DNA of 38,972 nucleotides from positions 1 to 38,972 of the forward strand of contig CATYZE010000023.1 in assembly GCA_958415525.1 (NCBI GenBank), in the 5' to 3' direction. Both the position numbers and the translations under genes were made by a program. The notes under the pieces were generated by a model. The model ran no database searches and had not been told where the DNA came from. It saw only the letters and a list, made by a program, of their open reading frames with translations. This DNA comes from an uncultured Collinsella sp. Lineage in GTDB: Bacteria; Actinomycetota; Coriobacteriia; Coriobacteriales; Coriobacteriaceae. Positions within the stretch are counted from its first letter, which is position 1, and each line of letters opens with the position of its first letter. Shown here piece by piece: positions 1 to 7,585 of this stretch.

Positions 1-6
1 AAGGGA

Positions 7-30
7 AGAGGCGGGGCATGCCCCGCCTCT
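7..30. terminator. GC-rich perfect palindrome, possible terminator
   Basis: A perfect 24-bp palindrome (arms AGAGGCGGGGCA / TGCCCCGCCTCT) sits at the left edge. It could form a strong hairpin in either direction, but only short T-poor sequence follows. It may end a gene lying left of the window or act as a late stop for the minus-strand operon that ends at 209. The assignment as a terminator is inference. Confidence 0.45.
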
Positions 31-92
31 TACACCACATCTCTGCGCGCTACCCCCGCAGACGCTCAATAAATGCCTCAAGAGCCTGATTT

Positions 93-117
93 TGCTGCCA
101 CTAAATTAGTGACAGTA
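93..117. other. 25-bp imperfect inverted repeat in AT-rich gap
   Basis: Arms TGCTGCCACTAA and TTAGTGACAGTA match as an inverted repeat at 10 of 12 positions around a single central A. It lies in the gene-free stretch 31-208, which is much richer in A+T than its surroundings. It could be a protein-binding operator or the end of a small repeat element. Apart from this dyad, the palindrome at 7-30 and a weak hairpin near 176-194, I see nothing in 1-208. Confidence 0.3.
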
Positions 118-208
118 CTCATATTTGGCATTTTTTGCCCACGACCCTCAAGGGACATGCGAATCGCACAACGCGGCCCCCATAAGAGCGTGGGGCTATT
201 CGGCGGCG

Positions 209-1726
209 CTACACCAGCTCGTGCATAAGGTCGCAATTTCGCGCATATAGCTCATCAAAGATATGGCGGCGCGATGCGTACAGCTCATGAGCGTCCATAT
301 CAGGCTCGATCGTTTGCGCGACCCCAAGAACCCGGGCAAGCTCACCCCATGATGAATAGGCACCGCCAGCAAGTGCCGCCATAAGGGCATCGCCAAAACA
401 TGCGCCCACCGTAACCTTCGCAACCGATACTTCACGACCGCAGACATCGGCAATCGCTTGCATCCATACCGGATTCTTAGTTCCGCCTCCCACGACCATG
501 ATGTGCTCGATAGGCAATCCATGATCTCGCTCGATAATATCAACATGCGCTGCGACCGTATAGGCGATCCCTTCCAAAGCCGCGCGGACCATATGACCCC
601 GGGTATGCCTTTCGGTCAGACCGAAGAACACGCCGCGCGCCTCGGGATCGTTGAGCGGGGTGCGCTCGCCCGCAAAGTATGGAAGGCACAGAAGGCCATC
701 CGCTCCGGGACCTACCTGCCCGGCATCGCGCGCCATGACCTCATAGACATCGAGGCCGCCGGAGCGTTCGGCATCCACGGCATCGCGGTACAACTCGCGT
801 CGCAACCATGCCGTCAACGCACCTGCAGTATTGGTGCCGGCGCAGATGCCGTAAGTTCCGGGGATGATGAATGTCCCCGGCCATAGACGAGCGTCATCGA
901 CCATATGGTCCGCCAAATAGATAAAGTAGGCCGTGCTCCCGAGTTGCACCATCATGTCCCCGGGGCAGAACACTCCAGTAGAAATCGCCTCGGCACCCGA
1001 GTCACCCGTTCCGACAAGCACCGGCGTTCCCTTCGCAAGACCGGTTTCATCCGCTGCACGATTCGTGATTACGCCGGCGATATCGGTCGCCGCCATGACT
1101 TCGGCCATCTGGTCGGGACGGCAGAACCGCGCGCACCCGCGCTCATTAACCCGCCACGTCTCGCGATCGTATAAGGGTAGGAAATCCTCGGCAAGATAAC
1201 GATCGATCGTAAACCTGCCGGTGAGCTTGGCGCATAGATAGGATGAAGCCGTAAGAAACTTCGCTGCCCGCTCATGGACCTCGGGCATATTCTCCTTAAA
1301 CCAAAGGACCTTGGGAGCGATATCGGACGAACACGGATCGTGTCCAAAGAGCTCACGAGCTCGATCGGGACCATATTCAGAAAGAAGCTCGTCAATCTGC
1401 GGCTTCGAGCGAGCGTCGACCCCGTACAAAATTGCCGGAGCCAAGGCGTGGCAATCTTCATCGACCGGCACGCAATCACAGCCCAAAGCCGACAACCCTA
1501 CGCAGCGGATCTGACTCGCCTCGATGCCCGCGCGCTCGATGAGCTCGCGAGACAGCCGGCAAAAATCACCCCACCAAATCGCTTCTGCATCGTGCTGATA
1601 CCAACCATCCCGAGGGTTCTCGGTCTCATGTTGACAAGATGCCTGCGCCACAATTCGACACTCCGCATCAATTAACACACCCTTGGACGCACTCGTTCCG
1701 ATGTCGATGCCAAGATAGTACGGCAT
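209..1726 (-). CDS. FGGY-family carbohydrate kinase (xylulokinase-like)
   Basis: This 505-aa protein should transfer phosphate from ATP to a sugar or polyol in the cytoplasm. The N-terminal phosphate-binding strand GIDIGTSASKG, the central GTGDSGAEA segment, the PYFAGERTPLNDPEARGVFFG block and the C-terminal MVVGGGTKNPVW adenosine-binding motif are all present and in family order, and the length is normal. It is closest in style to xylulose kinases, but the sugar cannot be read from sequence. It is the last gene of the ten-gene operon. A GTG at 1735 overlaps the upstream stop but has its AGGGGA directly abutting it. The ATG at 1726 sits 8 bases after AGGGGAG and was preferred. With the two PfkB proteins this gives the operon three sugar kinases, suggesting that more than one intermediate is phosphorylated. 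Confidence 0.88.
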   Translation of the reverse strand: MPYYLGIDIGTSASKGVLIDAECRIVAQASCQHETENPRDGWYQHDAEAIWWGDFCRLSRELIERAGIEASQIRCVGLSALGCDCVPVDEDCHALAPAILYGVDARSKPQIDELLSEYGPDRARELFGHDPCSSDIAPKVLWFKENMPEVHERAAKFLTASSYLCAKLTGRFTIDRYLAEDFLPLYDRETWRVNERGCARFCRPDQMAEVMAATDIAGVITNRAADETGLAKGTPVLVGTGDSGAEAISTGVFCPGDMMVQLGSTAYFIYLADHMVDDARLWPGTFIIPGTYGICAGTNTAGALTAWLRRELYRDAVDAERSGGLDVYEVMARDAGQVGPGADGLLCLPYFAGERTPLNDPEARGVFFGLTERHTRGHMVRAALEGIAYTVAAHVDIIERDHGLPIEHIMVVGGGTKNPVWMQAIADVCGREVSVAKVTVGACFGDALMAALAGGAYSSWGELARVLGVAQTIEPDMDAHELYASRRHIFDELYARNCDLMHELV

Positions 1727-1731
1727 GCCGT

Positions 1732-2541
1732 TCACTCCCCTCTCGCGGCACGGGCGGCAGCCATGAATCGCACGACCCGCTCGGCTTCGACAGGGGCGTC
1801 GAGCTTGCCGTCTCGCTTGAGGCAGGTGCCGACAAACGCGCCATCATAATGCGAAAACACGTCTGCAACGGTATTCTCGCGGCATCCCGTTCCACATACC
1901 ACCGGCACATCGCCAACACGGACGCGCACCTCGTCGGCAAGCTCGCCCGAAGCTCCGCGCCCGGCAGCAGACCCGCCAATGACAAGGGCATCGGGCAGAC
2001 AGTTGAATACCAGCGAATCGGCAATATCGGGAGTCGAACGGTCGTTAAGATACACCTCGCCCTCGCTTGTGATGAAATGGAACATCTTTAGGTCGTCCAG
2101 ACGCAGGGCGGCGCGGCGGCGCATGGTGTGCGCAAAGTCACGATTAATCAGGCCAAGATCGCCAGCCCAGGCACCGCAGAAATTGCAGCGAGTAAACTGC
2201 GCCTCGACGGCGGCGCACAGCTCGATCGTGGCATCGCCGTCATAAATAGCCTCTGCACCCCAAGGGGTCGAGAACTCCGCGGCAAGAGCGCCGATGACAT
2301 GCCCCATAGCGGCAAGGGTCACTGCCGACACATGCTGCTCGTAGGGCATCGACAGCTCATTGGTGATCAGAATGCCGTCCACGCCACCCGACTGCAGCGC
2401 TTCGAGATCGCGCTTGGCGGCATCGATCACGCGCAAAACGCTGCCGCTCGGATAATACAGAGGATCGCCAGGCAGCGGCTGCAGATGCAGCATGCCAATG
2501 ACCGGTTTCTCGGTCCCAAACATCGAAGCCATAAACGACAT
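1732..2541 (-). CDS. BtpA/SgcQ family protein
   Basis: A 269-aa TIM-barrel-type protein of the BtpA/SgcQ family. The hallmark N-terminus GMLHLQPLPGDP, the internal GGVDGILITNE segment and the C-terminal GTGCRENTVADV...DGAFVGTCLKRDG block are visible. Relatives include cyanobacterial BtpA, implicated in photosystem I biogenesis, and enterobacterial SgcQ, found in a sugar operon. Biochemical activity is not established for the sugar-operon members. Here it sits between yjbQ and the FGGY kinase, overlapping the longest form of the kinase. A catabolic role on a phosphorylated sugar is therefore an inference from context. The start ATG at 2541 follows AAAGGAG by 7 bases; an upstream in-frame TTG at 2547 lies inside the ribosome site and was rejected. 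Confidence 0.85.
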   Translation of the reverse strand: MSFMASMFGTEKPVIGMLHLQPLPGDPLYYPSGSVLRVIDAAKRDLEALQSGGVDGILITNELSMPYEQHVSAVTLAAMGHVIGALAAEFSTPWGAEAIYDGDATIELCAAVEAQFTRCNFCGAWAGDLGLINRDFAHTMRRRAALRLDDLKMFHFITSEGEVYLNDRSTPDIADSLVFNCLPDALVIGGSAAGRGASGELADEVRVRVGDVPVVCGTGCRENTVADVFSHYDGAFVGTCLKRDGKLDAPVEAERVVRFMAAARAARGE

Positions 2542-2582
2542 GGTCAATCTCCTTTAGCTCGCCGACTCGCAGGCATCAGCTG

Positions 2583-3020
2583 CTACTCGCCCAGCACCTC
2601 AACGTACACTTTTCGCTTCTGAGGCCCATCGAACTCCGCAAGGTAGATGTTCTGGGCTCCGCCACATACGATGTGGCCGTCTTGAACGGGGAAGAAGCAG
2701 CTATTGCCGCAAATCATGCTCTTGATATGGCCACAGGAGTTATTGCCCGTGGCGCCATAGCTCGGCAAGAAATGAGCATGCGCATAGGGGGCATCGGGCG
2801 GGGCAATGCGATCGAGCGTCTCCATGAGATCGGTCTCCACGCACGGAAGCCCCTCGTTCACCACGATGCCGCAAGTCGTATGCGACAAAATAATCGCTGC
2901 CAGCCCATCGGTCACCGCACTACGCTCGATGGCGGCATGCACATCTTCCGTGATGTCGATAAACTGGTCGGGCGCCGTCGATAGATAGCTCAATGTCTCG
3001 AGTGTCACCATGTCACTCAT
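2583..3020 (-). CDS. yjbQ: YjbQ family protein (UPF0047)
   Basis: A 145-aa single-domain YjbQ/UPF0047 protein. The HTTCGIVVNEG motif near the N-terminus corresponds to the HTT(A/S)G motif of the family, and the C-terminal GGAQNIYLAEFDGPQKRKVYVEVLGE region matches the usual GxWQxIxxxEFDGPRxRxV ending. E. coli YjbQ shows weak thiamine-phosphate synthase activity when overproduced, but the native role is unsettled. The gene overlaps the upstream amidohydrolase stop by about 8 bases (ATGAGTGA), indicating translational coupling. Either the ATG at 3020 or the ATG at 3011 could be the start; the latter has a better distance from AAAGGTG. Carriage in a catabolic operon beside BtpA is unusual and suggests a sugar-phosphate-related reaction. 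Confidence 0.88.
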   Translation of the reverse strand: MSDMVTLETLSYLSTAPDQFIDITEDVHAAIERSAVTDGLAAIILSHTTCGIVVNEGLPCVETDLMETLDRIAPPDAPYAHAHFLPSYGATGNNSCGHIKSMICGNSCFFPVQDGHIVCGGAQNIYLAEFDGPQKRKVYVEVLGE

Positions 3021-3873
3021 CACCTTTCAGAAAACGCAGCGCCGTACCGGAATACAGATTCTCCCGCGCCTCATCGCGCATGGGCACAGTATCAAGCGCC
3101 CGCTTGAGCTTGAAGGCGCGGAAGCGTGGCGTATTGCTGGCAAACATCACCTGATGCGACAGGGCGCGCTCATACCACAGCGGTCCCATATCGACGGTGA
3201 AGAGCCGCTGCATCATTTCTTCGGGCGAATCGATATAGGTAATAGAGGCATCCGTATAGCAATTGGGATACTTGAGCAGCATCGCCACGGTTTCGCGCAC
3301 CCAGGGCCAACCAAAGTGAGTCAGGTTAAAGCGCACATCCGGATGCGTTGCGATGGTGTGCTCAAACGCAAGCGGGTGGCTTCGCGAAAGCTCCGCACCC
3401 GGCTCCCAGGACATACCGGCATGAAAAACCACCGGCTTGTTGTAGCGCTCACAGAGCTTGTAGAGCGGCTCGGCAACGGCATCATCGGGCGCAAAACCCT
3501 GCTTTGCCGGATGCAGGCAGAGCCCCTTGGCCCCCAGCTCGGTAAAGGCGCGCTCCAGTTCGTCGGCGGCACCACTCACTTGCGGGTCCACGCTCGCAAA
3601 TCCCCATAGACGATCGGGGTGCGCAGCAACAAGCGCGGCAACCTGGTCGTTGGTGCCAAAGTGTCCGCCGCACGCCGTGGTCACATCGAGCGGCATGAGC
3701 ACGCTTTTCCGCACATCGCAGACATCCATCTCGGCCACGAGCTCATCCCAGTCCATGGGGCCCATGTGCCCCATGCCAAACTCGCGCTCCCAAAAACCAA
3801 AGCCGTCTGGCTCGTCGCCTGGCGTATAGATCTCGCCGTAGAGCATGGGCTGGACCAGCATATCGATTACCAT
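3013..3873 (-). CDS. Amidohydrolase family 2 (ACMSD-like fold) protein with altered metal motif
   Basis: A 286-aa TIM-barrel protein of the Amidohydro_2 type. Recognisable elements are GFASVDPQVSGAADELERAF, KGLCLHPAKQGF, VVFHAGMSW, a THFGWPWVRE strand and a PNCYTDAS segment, all in the order seen in this family. Two metal-binding elements look changed. The N-terminal IDxHxH motif reads IDMLVQ (residues 3-8), and the final Asp-containing FGSDxP motif reads FASNTP. The protein may use a different metal arrangement, rely on the remaining histidines, or be non-hydrolytic. It lies between the divergent PfkB kinase and YjbQ. ATG at 3873 has GAAAGGAG 6 bases upstream. The substrate is unknown. Confidence 0.8.
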   Translation of the reverse strand: MVIDMLVQPMLYGEIYTPGDEPDGFGFWEREFGMGHMGPMDWDELVAEMDVCDVRKSVLMPLDVTTACGGHFGTNDQVAALVAAHPDRLWGFASVDPQVSGAADELERAFTELGAKGLCLHPAKQGFAPDDAVAEPLYKLCERYNKPVVFHAGMSWEPGAELSRSHPLAFEHTIATHPDVRFNLTHFGWPWVRETVAMLLKYPNCYTDASITYIDSPEEMMQRLFTVDMGPLWYERALSHQVMFASNTPRFRAFKLKRALDTVPMRDEARENLYSGTALRFLKGDE

Positions 3874-3900
3874 CTTGCACTCCTTTCCAGGTGTTTGTTC

Positions 3901-4701
3901 CTAGTACGGTTCGAACGACCCAATGACTCGGGACGAAAGCTCGGCACCGGCACGCATGCATGCCGGCACGTCAAGCCCATCCAGTACACCCTTGGTGAAT
4001 CCGGCGATATACGAGTCGCCGGCGCCCACGGTATTGACGACCTTCTCGGCCGGCACGATCCCACATTCATAGAAGCGCTCACCGTCATAGGCGATGCTTC
4101 CCTTCTCGCCAAGCGTGGCGACCGCCACGCGCGGACCCAGCTCCTGCACATGGCGCACCCAGTCGCGCAGCTCCGCGCTATCCTCCTCAAACGACATAAA
4201 GGCATAGTCCACGTAAGGAAAATGGTTCTCGCAGGCGTATTCTGGATCTTGACTGAACACCGAAAAGTCCATGACGACGGTCTTGCCTGCCTCGTGCCAT
4301 TCGGGCAGCAGGTCTAAGCAGTTTCCAAACAGGTCAGTATGGATGACATCGTGCTCCAGGATAAATGCCCGGTCATCATCGTTTGGCCGGTACGTTTCCA
4401 TAACACCGTCAATCGCCTCGAGATGCACGCGGTCGACGCCGTCCTTCAACGCCATGAGCATCACCGAGGTATCGCCGTCCTCCACGCGAAGATGCGAGAT
4501 GTCGAACCCCTCGGCAGCCAGCGCCTCGCGCATCTTGTCTCCGTACTCGTCCTTTCCGACGACCGACACCGCGGACACCGATACGCCCATTCGCGCCAGA
4601 TGGATACCCCAGTCGATGCCATTACCAGTCGGATAGAACACGCCGATGTTTTGATACACGTCCGCACAGCAGAAGCCAGCTGCGCATGCTTTGATATCCA
4701 T
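3901..4701 (-). CDS. PfkB-family sugar kinase, divergent FrlD-like
   Basis: A 266-aa ribokinase-fold kinase that should phosphorylate a sugar derivative with ATP. The C-terminal NTVGAGDSYIAGF motif (GAGDS at 226-230, catalytic base Asp229) is intact. The layout, including VVMDFSVFS and VATLGEKGSIAYDGERFY, resembles fructoselysine 6-kinase FrlD. The N-terminal substrate loop is altered: where FrlD-type enzymes have GGNAVNVAVY, this protein has TGNGIDWGIH (26-34). It probably accepts a different substrate from its neighbour at 4820-5683. ATG at 4701 has GGAG 7-8 bases upstream; an earlier in-frame TTG at 4716 lies beside the ribosome site and was rejected. A terminator-like hairpin lies just upstream. 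Confidence 0.85.
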   Translation of the reverse strand: MDIKACAAGFCCADVYQNIGVFYPTGNGIDWGIHLARMGVSVSAVSVVGKDEYGDKMREALAAEGFDISHLRVEDGDTSVMLMALKDGVDRVHLEAIDGVMETYRPNDDDRAFILEHDVIHTDLFGNCLDLLPEWHEAGKTVVMDFSVFSQDPEYACENHFPYVDYAFMSFEEDSAELRDWVRHVQELGPRVAVATLGEKGSIAYDGERFYECGIVPAEKVVNTVGAGDSYIAGFTKGVLDGLDVPACMRAGAELSSRVIGSFEPY

Positions 4702-4723
4702 TGTCTTCTCCAGCAATCAAAAA

Positions 4724-4746
4724 GGGGCCCACACAAGGCGAGCCCC
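4724..4746 (-). terminator. Intra-operon terminator-like hairpin
   Basis: Read on the minus strand, GGGGC and GCCCC arms enclose a 9-13 nt loop and are followed by TTTTTG. The stem is short, so read-through is likely. It lies in the 118-bp gap between the two PfkB genes, the widest gap inside the operon, and could lower expression of the five distal genes. Confidence 0.45.
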
Positions 4747-4819
4747 TATCCGAATTCCGATGTAATCTCGCGTCAGTCAGCCAAGGCTTCAGCCCCAAGC
4801 CGCCCAGCGCTTTCTTAGG

Positions 4820-5683
4820 CTACTCGGCGATCGGAGCTCCGTGACCCCAAGAGCCCTCCATGCCGCACACGGTCGAGGCAAAACCTGCCGCAAAATCGAG
4901 CGCACGCTCAATGGCCTCAGGTCCGTCCTCGCCGCGCTTGGCGGAATCGAGGTAGCACATCAGGAACGAGGTAAGGAACGAGTCACCGGCTCCCATGGTG
5001 TCCTTCATGTCCGTTACGGGCTTTGCCAGCTGGCGATAGTAGCGCTCGCCGTCATAGGCGATGCAGCCCTCGGCGCCCGCCGTCGCGGACACAAAGCGCG
5101 GGCCCAGGCTCTTCACCCAGGCGAGGCGCTCGCGAATCTCATCCTCGCTCGCAGCGTCCGCGGCGCTAAAGAAGGCGAAGTCGACAAACGGGGCAATCTG
5201 CTCATAGTACTCATCGGTGGAATCGTCCGAAAAGTCAAACGATACGGTGATGCCCGCAGCCTTCAGCTTGGGGAGCTCGCGCTCGGTAAAGCAGTAGTTA
5301 CCCGAGTGGACCACGTCGAACTGCTTCATGTATGCCAGATCAAAGCGATCGAGCACATAGCGCGCATCGCCACGGATGCCGCCCTCATTGGAGCCAAGGA
5401 ATACGCGGTCGCCATCGACCACGGTCACACGCGCCGCGCCGTTCTCGCCAATAAGCTGCTCGCACTTAGCGAGCTCGATACCCTCGTCCTCAAGACTTGC
5501 AATCACATGCTCGGCAGCGGCGTCGTTGCCAAAGATGCCCATGTACGCGGAGCGCGCAGCACCGCACTTCTTGGCGTAAACGGCAAAATTCACCGCATTG
5601 CCGCCGGGATACATGGTATGGATATGCTCATAGCGATCGACGACGTTGTCACCGAACCCGAGCGCGTTAACGTTAAAAGCCAT
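4820..5683 (-). CDS. frlD: PfkB-family kinase, fructoselysine 6-kinase-like
   Basis: A 287-aa ribokinase-fold kinase. The PGGNAVNFAVYAKKCG substrate loop (26-41), the VSFDFSDDS strand (about 147-155) and the KDTMGAGDSFLTSF catalytic motif (GAGDS 231-235) closely follow the pattern of E. coli fructoselysine 6-kinase FrlD. FrlD phosphorylates the C6 hydroxyl of fructoselysine before FrlB cleaves it. The gene lies 14 bp downstream of the FrlB-like gene, as expected for partners. ATG at 5683 has AGGAAGGA upstream. The exact amine part of the substrate cannot be deduced, so fructose-asparagine or another Amadori compound is possible. Tandem occurrence with a second, diverged FrlD-like kinase is the odd feature. 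Confidence 0.82.
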   Translation of the reverse strand: MAFNVNALGFGDNVVDRYEHIHTMYPGGNAVNFAVYAKKCGAARSAYMGIFGNDAAAEHVIASLEDEGIELAKCEQLIGENGAARVTVVDGDRVFLGSNEGGIRGDARYVLDRFDLAYMKQFDVVHSGNYCFTERELPKLKAAGITVSFDFSDDSTDEYYEQIAPFVDFAFFSAADAASEDEIRERLAWVKSLGPRFVSATAGAEGCIAYDGERYYRQLAKPVTDMKDTMGAGDSFLTSFLMCYLDSAKRGEDGPEAIERALDFAAGFASTVCGMEGSWGHGAPIAE

Positions 5684-5697
5684 GGTATCTATCCTTC

Positions 5698-6666
5698 CTA
5701 GTACTCAACAACGCCCATGTAGCGGCGGAAGTCGGGATCATGATCGAACACCTTGCCGCGCGCTGCACGCAGCTCGCAGTTCATAGCGTAGAACAGCACC
5801 GGATCCAGATAGGAACGAACGCTCGCCGGCACGGCCTCCATACCGTACTCCTTGGCATCAAGCACCATCAGCGTGTCGGTATGGGTCTCAAGGAACGCCA
5901 GGGCGCGCTCGTCCATAGGACGGCACTCGCTCGAGCCCATCTGCAAGAAGTAGAAGACGCCATCCTGGGTAGCCTCAAAGGGGCCATGGAAGTACTCGGC
6001 AGAGTAGATATAGCTGCAGTGCTGCCACTGCATCTCCATGAGCGAGCAGATGGCGAAGCCATACGTCTGGCTAAAGTTGGGGCCGCTTCCCAGGATATAG
6101 AAGAACTCATGCTCCTGGCAAAGCTTGGCAAAGCGATCGCCCAGCTCGGCATTTACCTTTTCGCGTGCGGGAGGCAAAATCTTATCCATTTCGGCAATAC
6201 CGGCATACATGTCGGCGAGATCGGCGTAGCCCTCCTGCTGGTCGAGCAGCTCGGCCGCGAGCGACAGCGAGATGCCGGCAGGAACTTCGGCCTGCGGAAC
6301 GCCCTCGCCCCACGGGTACACCCAGGTGACCCACTTGCCAGTATCGATCTTGGAACCGGCGTTATCGGTCTGCGCAATCACCGTCGCGCCCGCGGCAAGG
6401 GCAATCTCGCAGCCCTCGACGACCTCGGGGGTATTGCCGCTGTGACTGCAGGCAATGACCAGAGACTTCTCGCCCAGGCGACGGGGACGCATGATGTCGA
6501 ACTCACGGGCCGTATAGATATACGAAGTGAACGTCGTCGCCTCGCGCTGCAAGAGCTCATGGGCCGGAATCAGATCGATCATGGAGCCGCCGCAGGCGAT
6601 CCAGTAAACGCTGTCGAACTTGCCCTTCTCGGCAATTGCTTCCTTAATCAGATCGTGTGCGTTCAT
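5698..6666 (-). CDS. frlB: SIS-domain sugar isomerase, fructoselysine-6-phosphate deglycase-like
   Basis: A 322-aa double-SIS protein of the glucosamine-6-phosphate synthase isomerase superfamily. FrlB enzymes split a 6-phosphorylated Amadori compound into glucose 6-phosphate and the free amine. Visible features are the first SIS domain with IACGGSM (23-29) and SHSGNTPEVV (74-83), a second SIS region from ILGSGPNF (191-198), and the FrlB-type SAEYFHGPFE motif with Glu224 and His227. The C-terminal RRYMGVVEY closely matches the FrlB ending. A longer frame begins at 6714, but ATG at 6666 has GGAAAGGA at proper spacing and aligns with the family start. It acts between the FrlD-like kinases and FrlC-like protein encoded on either side. 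Confidence 0.85.
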   Translation of the reverse strand: MNAHDLIKEAIAEKGKFDSVYWIACGGSMIDLIPAHELLQREATTFTSYIYTAREFDIMRPRRLGEKSLVIACSHSGNTPEVVEGCEIALAAGATVIAQTDNAGSKIDTGKWVTWVYPWGEGVPQAEVPAGISLSLAAELLDQQEGYADLADMYAGIAEMDKILPPAREKVNAELGDRFAKLCQEHEFFYILGSGPNFSQTYGFAICSLMEMQWQHCSYIYSAEYFHGPFEATQDGVFYFLQMGSSECRPMDERALAFLETHTDTLMVLDAKEYGMEAVPASVRSYLDPVLFYAMNCELRAARGKVFDHDPDFRRYMGVVEY

Positions 6667-6732
6667 GTTTAGTTCCTTTCCAGTTTGGCCGGCCATGCAT
6701 GGCGTGTCTTGCATGGCCGAGCAAAATCTTAT

Positions 6733-7584
6733 CTAGTCAATCAGATACTTCTCGAAGGCGGCCATGTTCTTGGCATCTGCCGCCGCCGGGTCATCGTAGT
6801 AACGACCGTCCGTGATTTCCTGACCCAACATGCCATCGAAACCATGGGCGTTGAGCGTGGCGACGAAGGCATCCATATCGTGCTTGCCGTCGCCCCAGAC
6901 CAGATGGCCATAGGGATCGCCGTCGATAAAGTGCATCTCGTGGATCGCACCGTCGCCAAATGCGGCAAACCAGTCCTCGAGCGACTCACCTGCAACACCC
7001 ATTGCGGTCGTATCGACCATAGGCTGCAGATACGGACTCGCGACCTCATCGATCATGCGCTTGGCATCGGCGACGGTCGTCACAAGGTTGCTCTCCTCGG
7101 GACGCAGACTCTCCATCGTTAGCACCAGACCGTGCTCGCCGGCATACTCCGCCAAGATGGATAGGTGCTCGCGGCTGCGCTTCCACGCCTCTTCGCGATC
7201 CTCGTCCCAGTCACCCCAACCCGAGTTTACGGACATGCGGTCGCATCCCAGCACCTCGGCAAGCTCGATGCCATGCTTGAAATACGCCAGGCTCCGCTGC
7301 TCGTGAAGCGGCTTACGAGCGCAATACTGCCATGGATAGACCACGTTCTCGGGACAGAGCGTCCGATAGCGCAGACCGCGGTCGGCGGCCTTTTTCGCCA
7401 GAACCTCGGCCTCAAAATACCCAGTGTGATCGAGCGTCACATGGGGCTCGGCGCACCACAGCTCGATGGACTCAAAGCCCAGGCGCTGTTGCGTATCCAA
7501 AAAATAGTCGAGCGACCACATGATGTAGTGGATGTTCATGCCCGCAATCTGCTCGCGACGAAGCGTCGGTTTGGTTTCAGGCAT
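6733..7584 (-). CDS. frlC: Sugar isomerase/epimerase, FrlC-like
   Basis: A 283-aa xylose-isomerase-like TIM barrel. E. coli FrlC interconverts fructoselysine and its C3 epimer psicoselysine, allowing both into one pathway. Shared features are LGFESIELW near the N-terminus, TMESLRPEESNLV (metal-binding Glu), a PMVDTTAM strand (metal-binding Asp), MHFIDGDPYGHLVWGDGKHD (His ligand and phosphate or substrate loop) and the C-terminal LGQEITDGRY (final Glu ligand). The ESNLV and PMVD segments match FrlC well. ATG at 7584 follows a full AAGGAGGT, which lies over the stop codon of the upstream amidohydrolase. The presence of this epimerase supports an Amadori-product assignment for the operon. A general ketose 3-epimerase is the main alternative. 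Confidence 0.8.
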   Translation of the reverse strand: MPETKPTLRREQIAGMNIHYIMWSLDYFLDTQQRLGFESIELWCAEPHVTLDHTGYFEAEVLAKKAADRGLRYRTLCPENVVYPWQYCARKPLHEQRSLAYFKHGIELAEVLGCDRMSVNSGWGDWDEDREEAWKRSREHLSILAEYAGEHGLVLTMESLRPEESNLVTTVADAKRMIDEVASPYLQPMVDTTAMGVAGESLEDWFAAFGDGAIHEMHFIDGDPYGHLVWGDGKHDMDAFVATLNAHGFDGMLGQEITDGRYYDDPAAADAKNMAAFEKYLID

Positions 7585-7585
7585 G

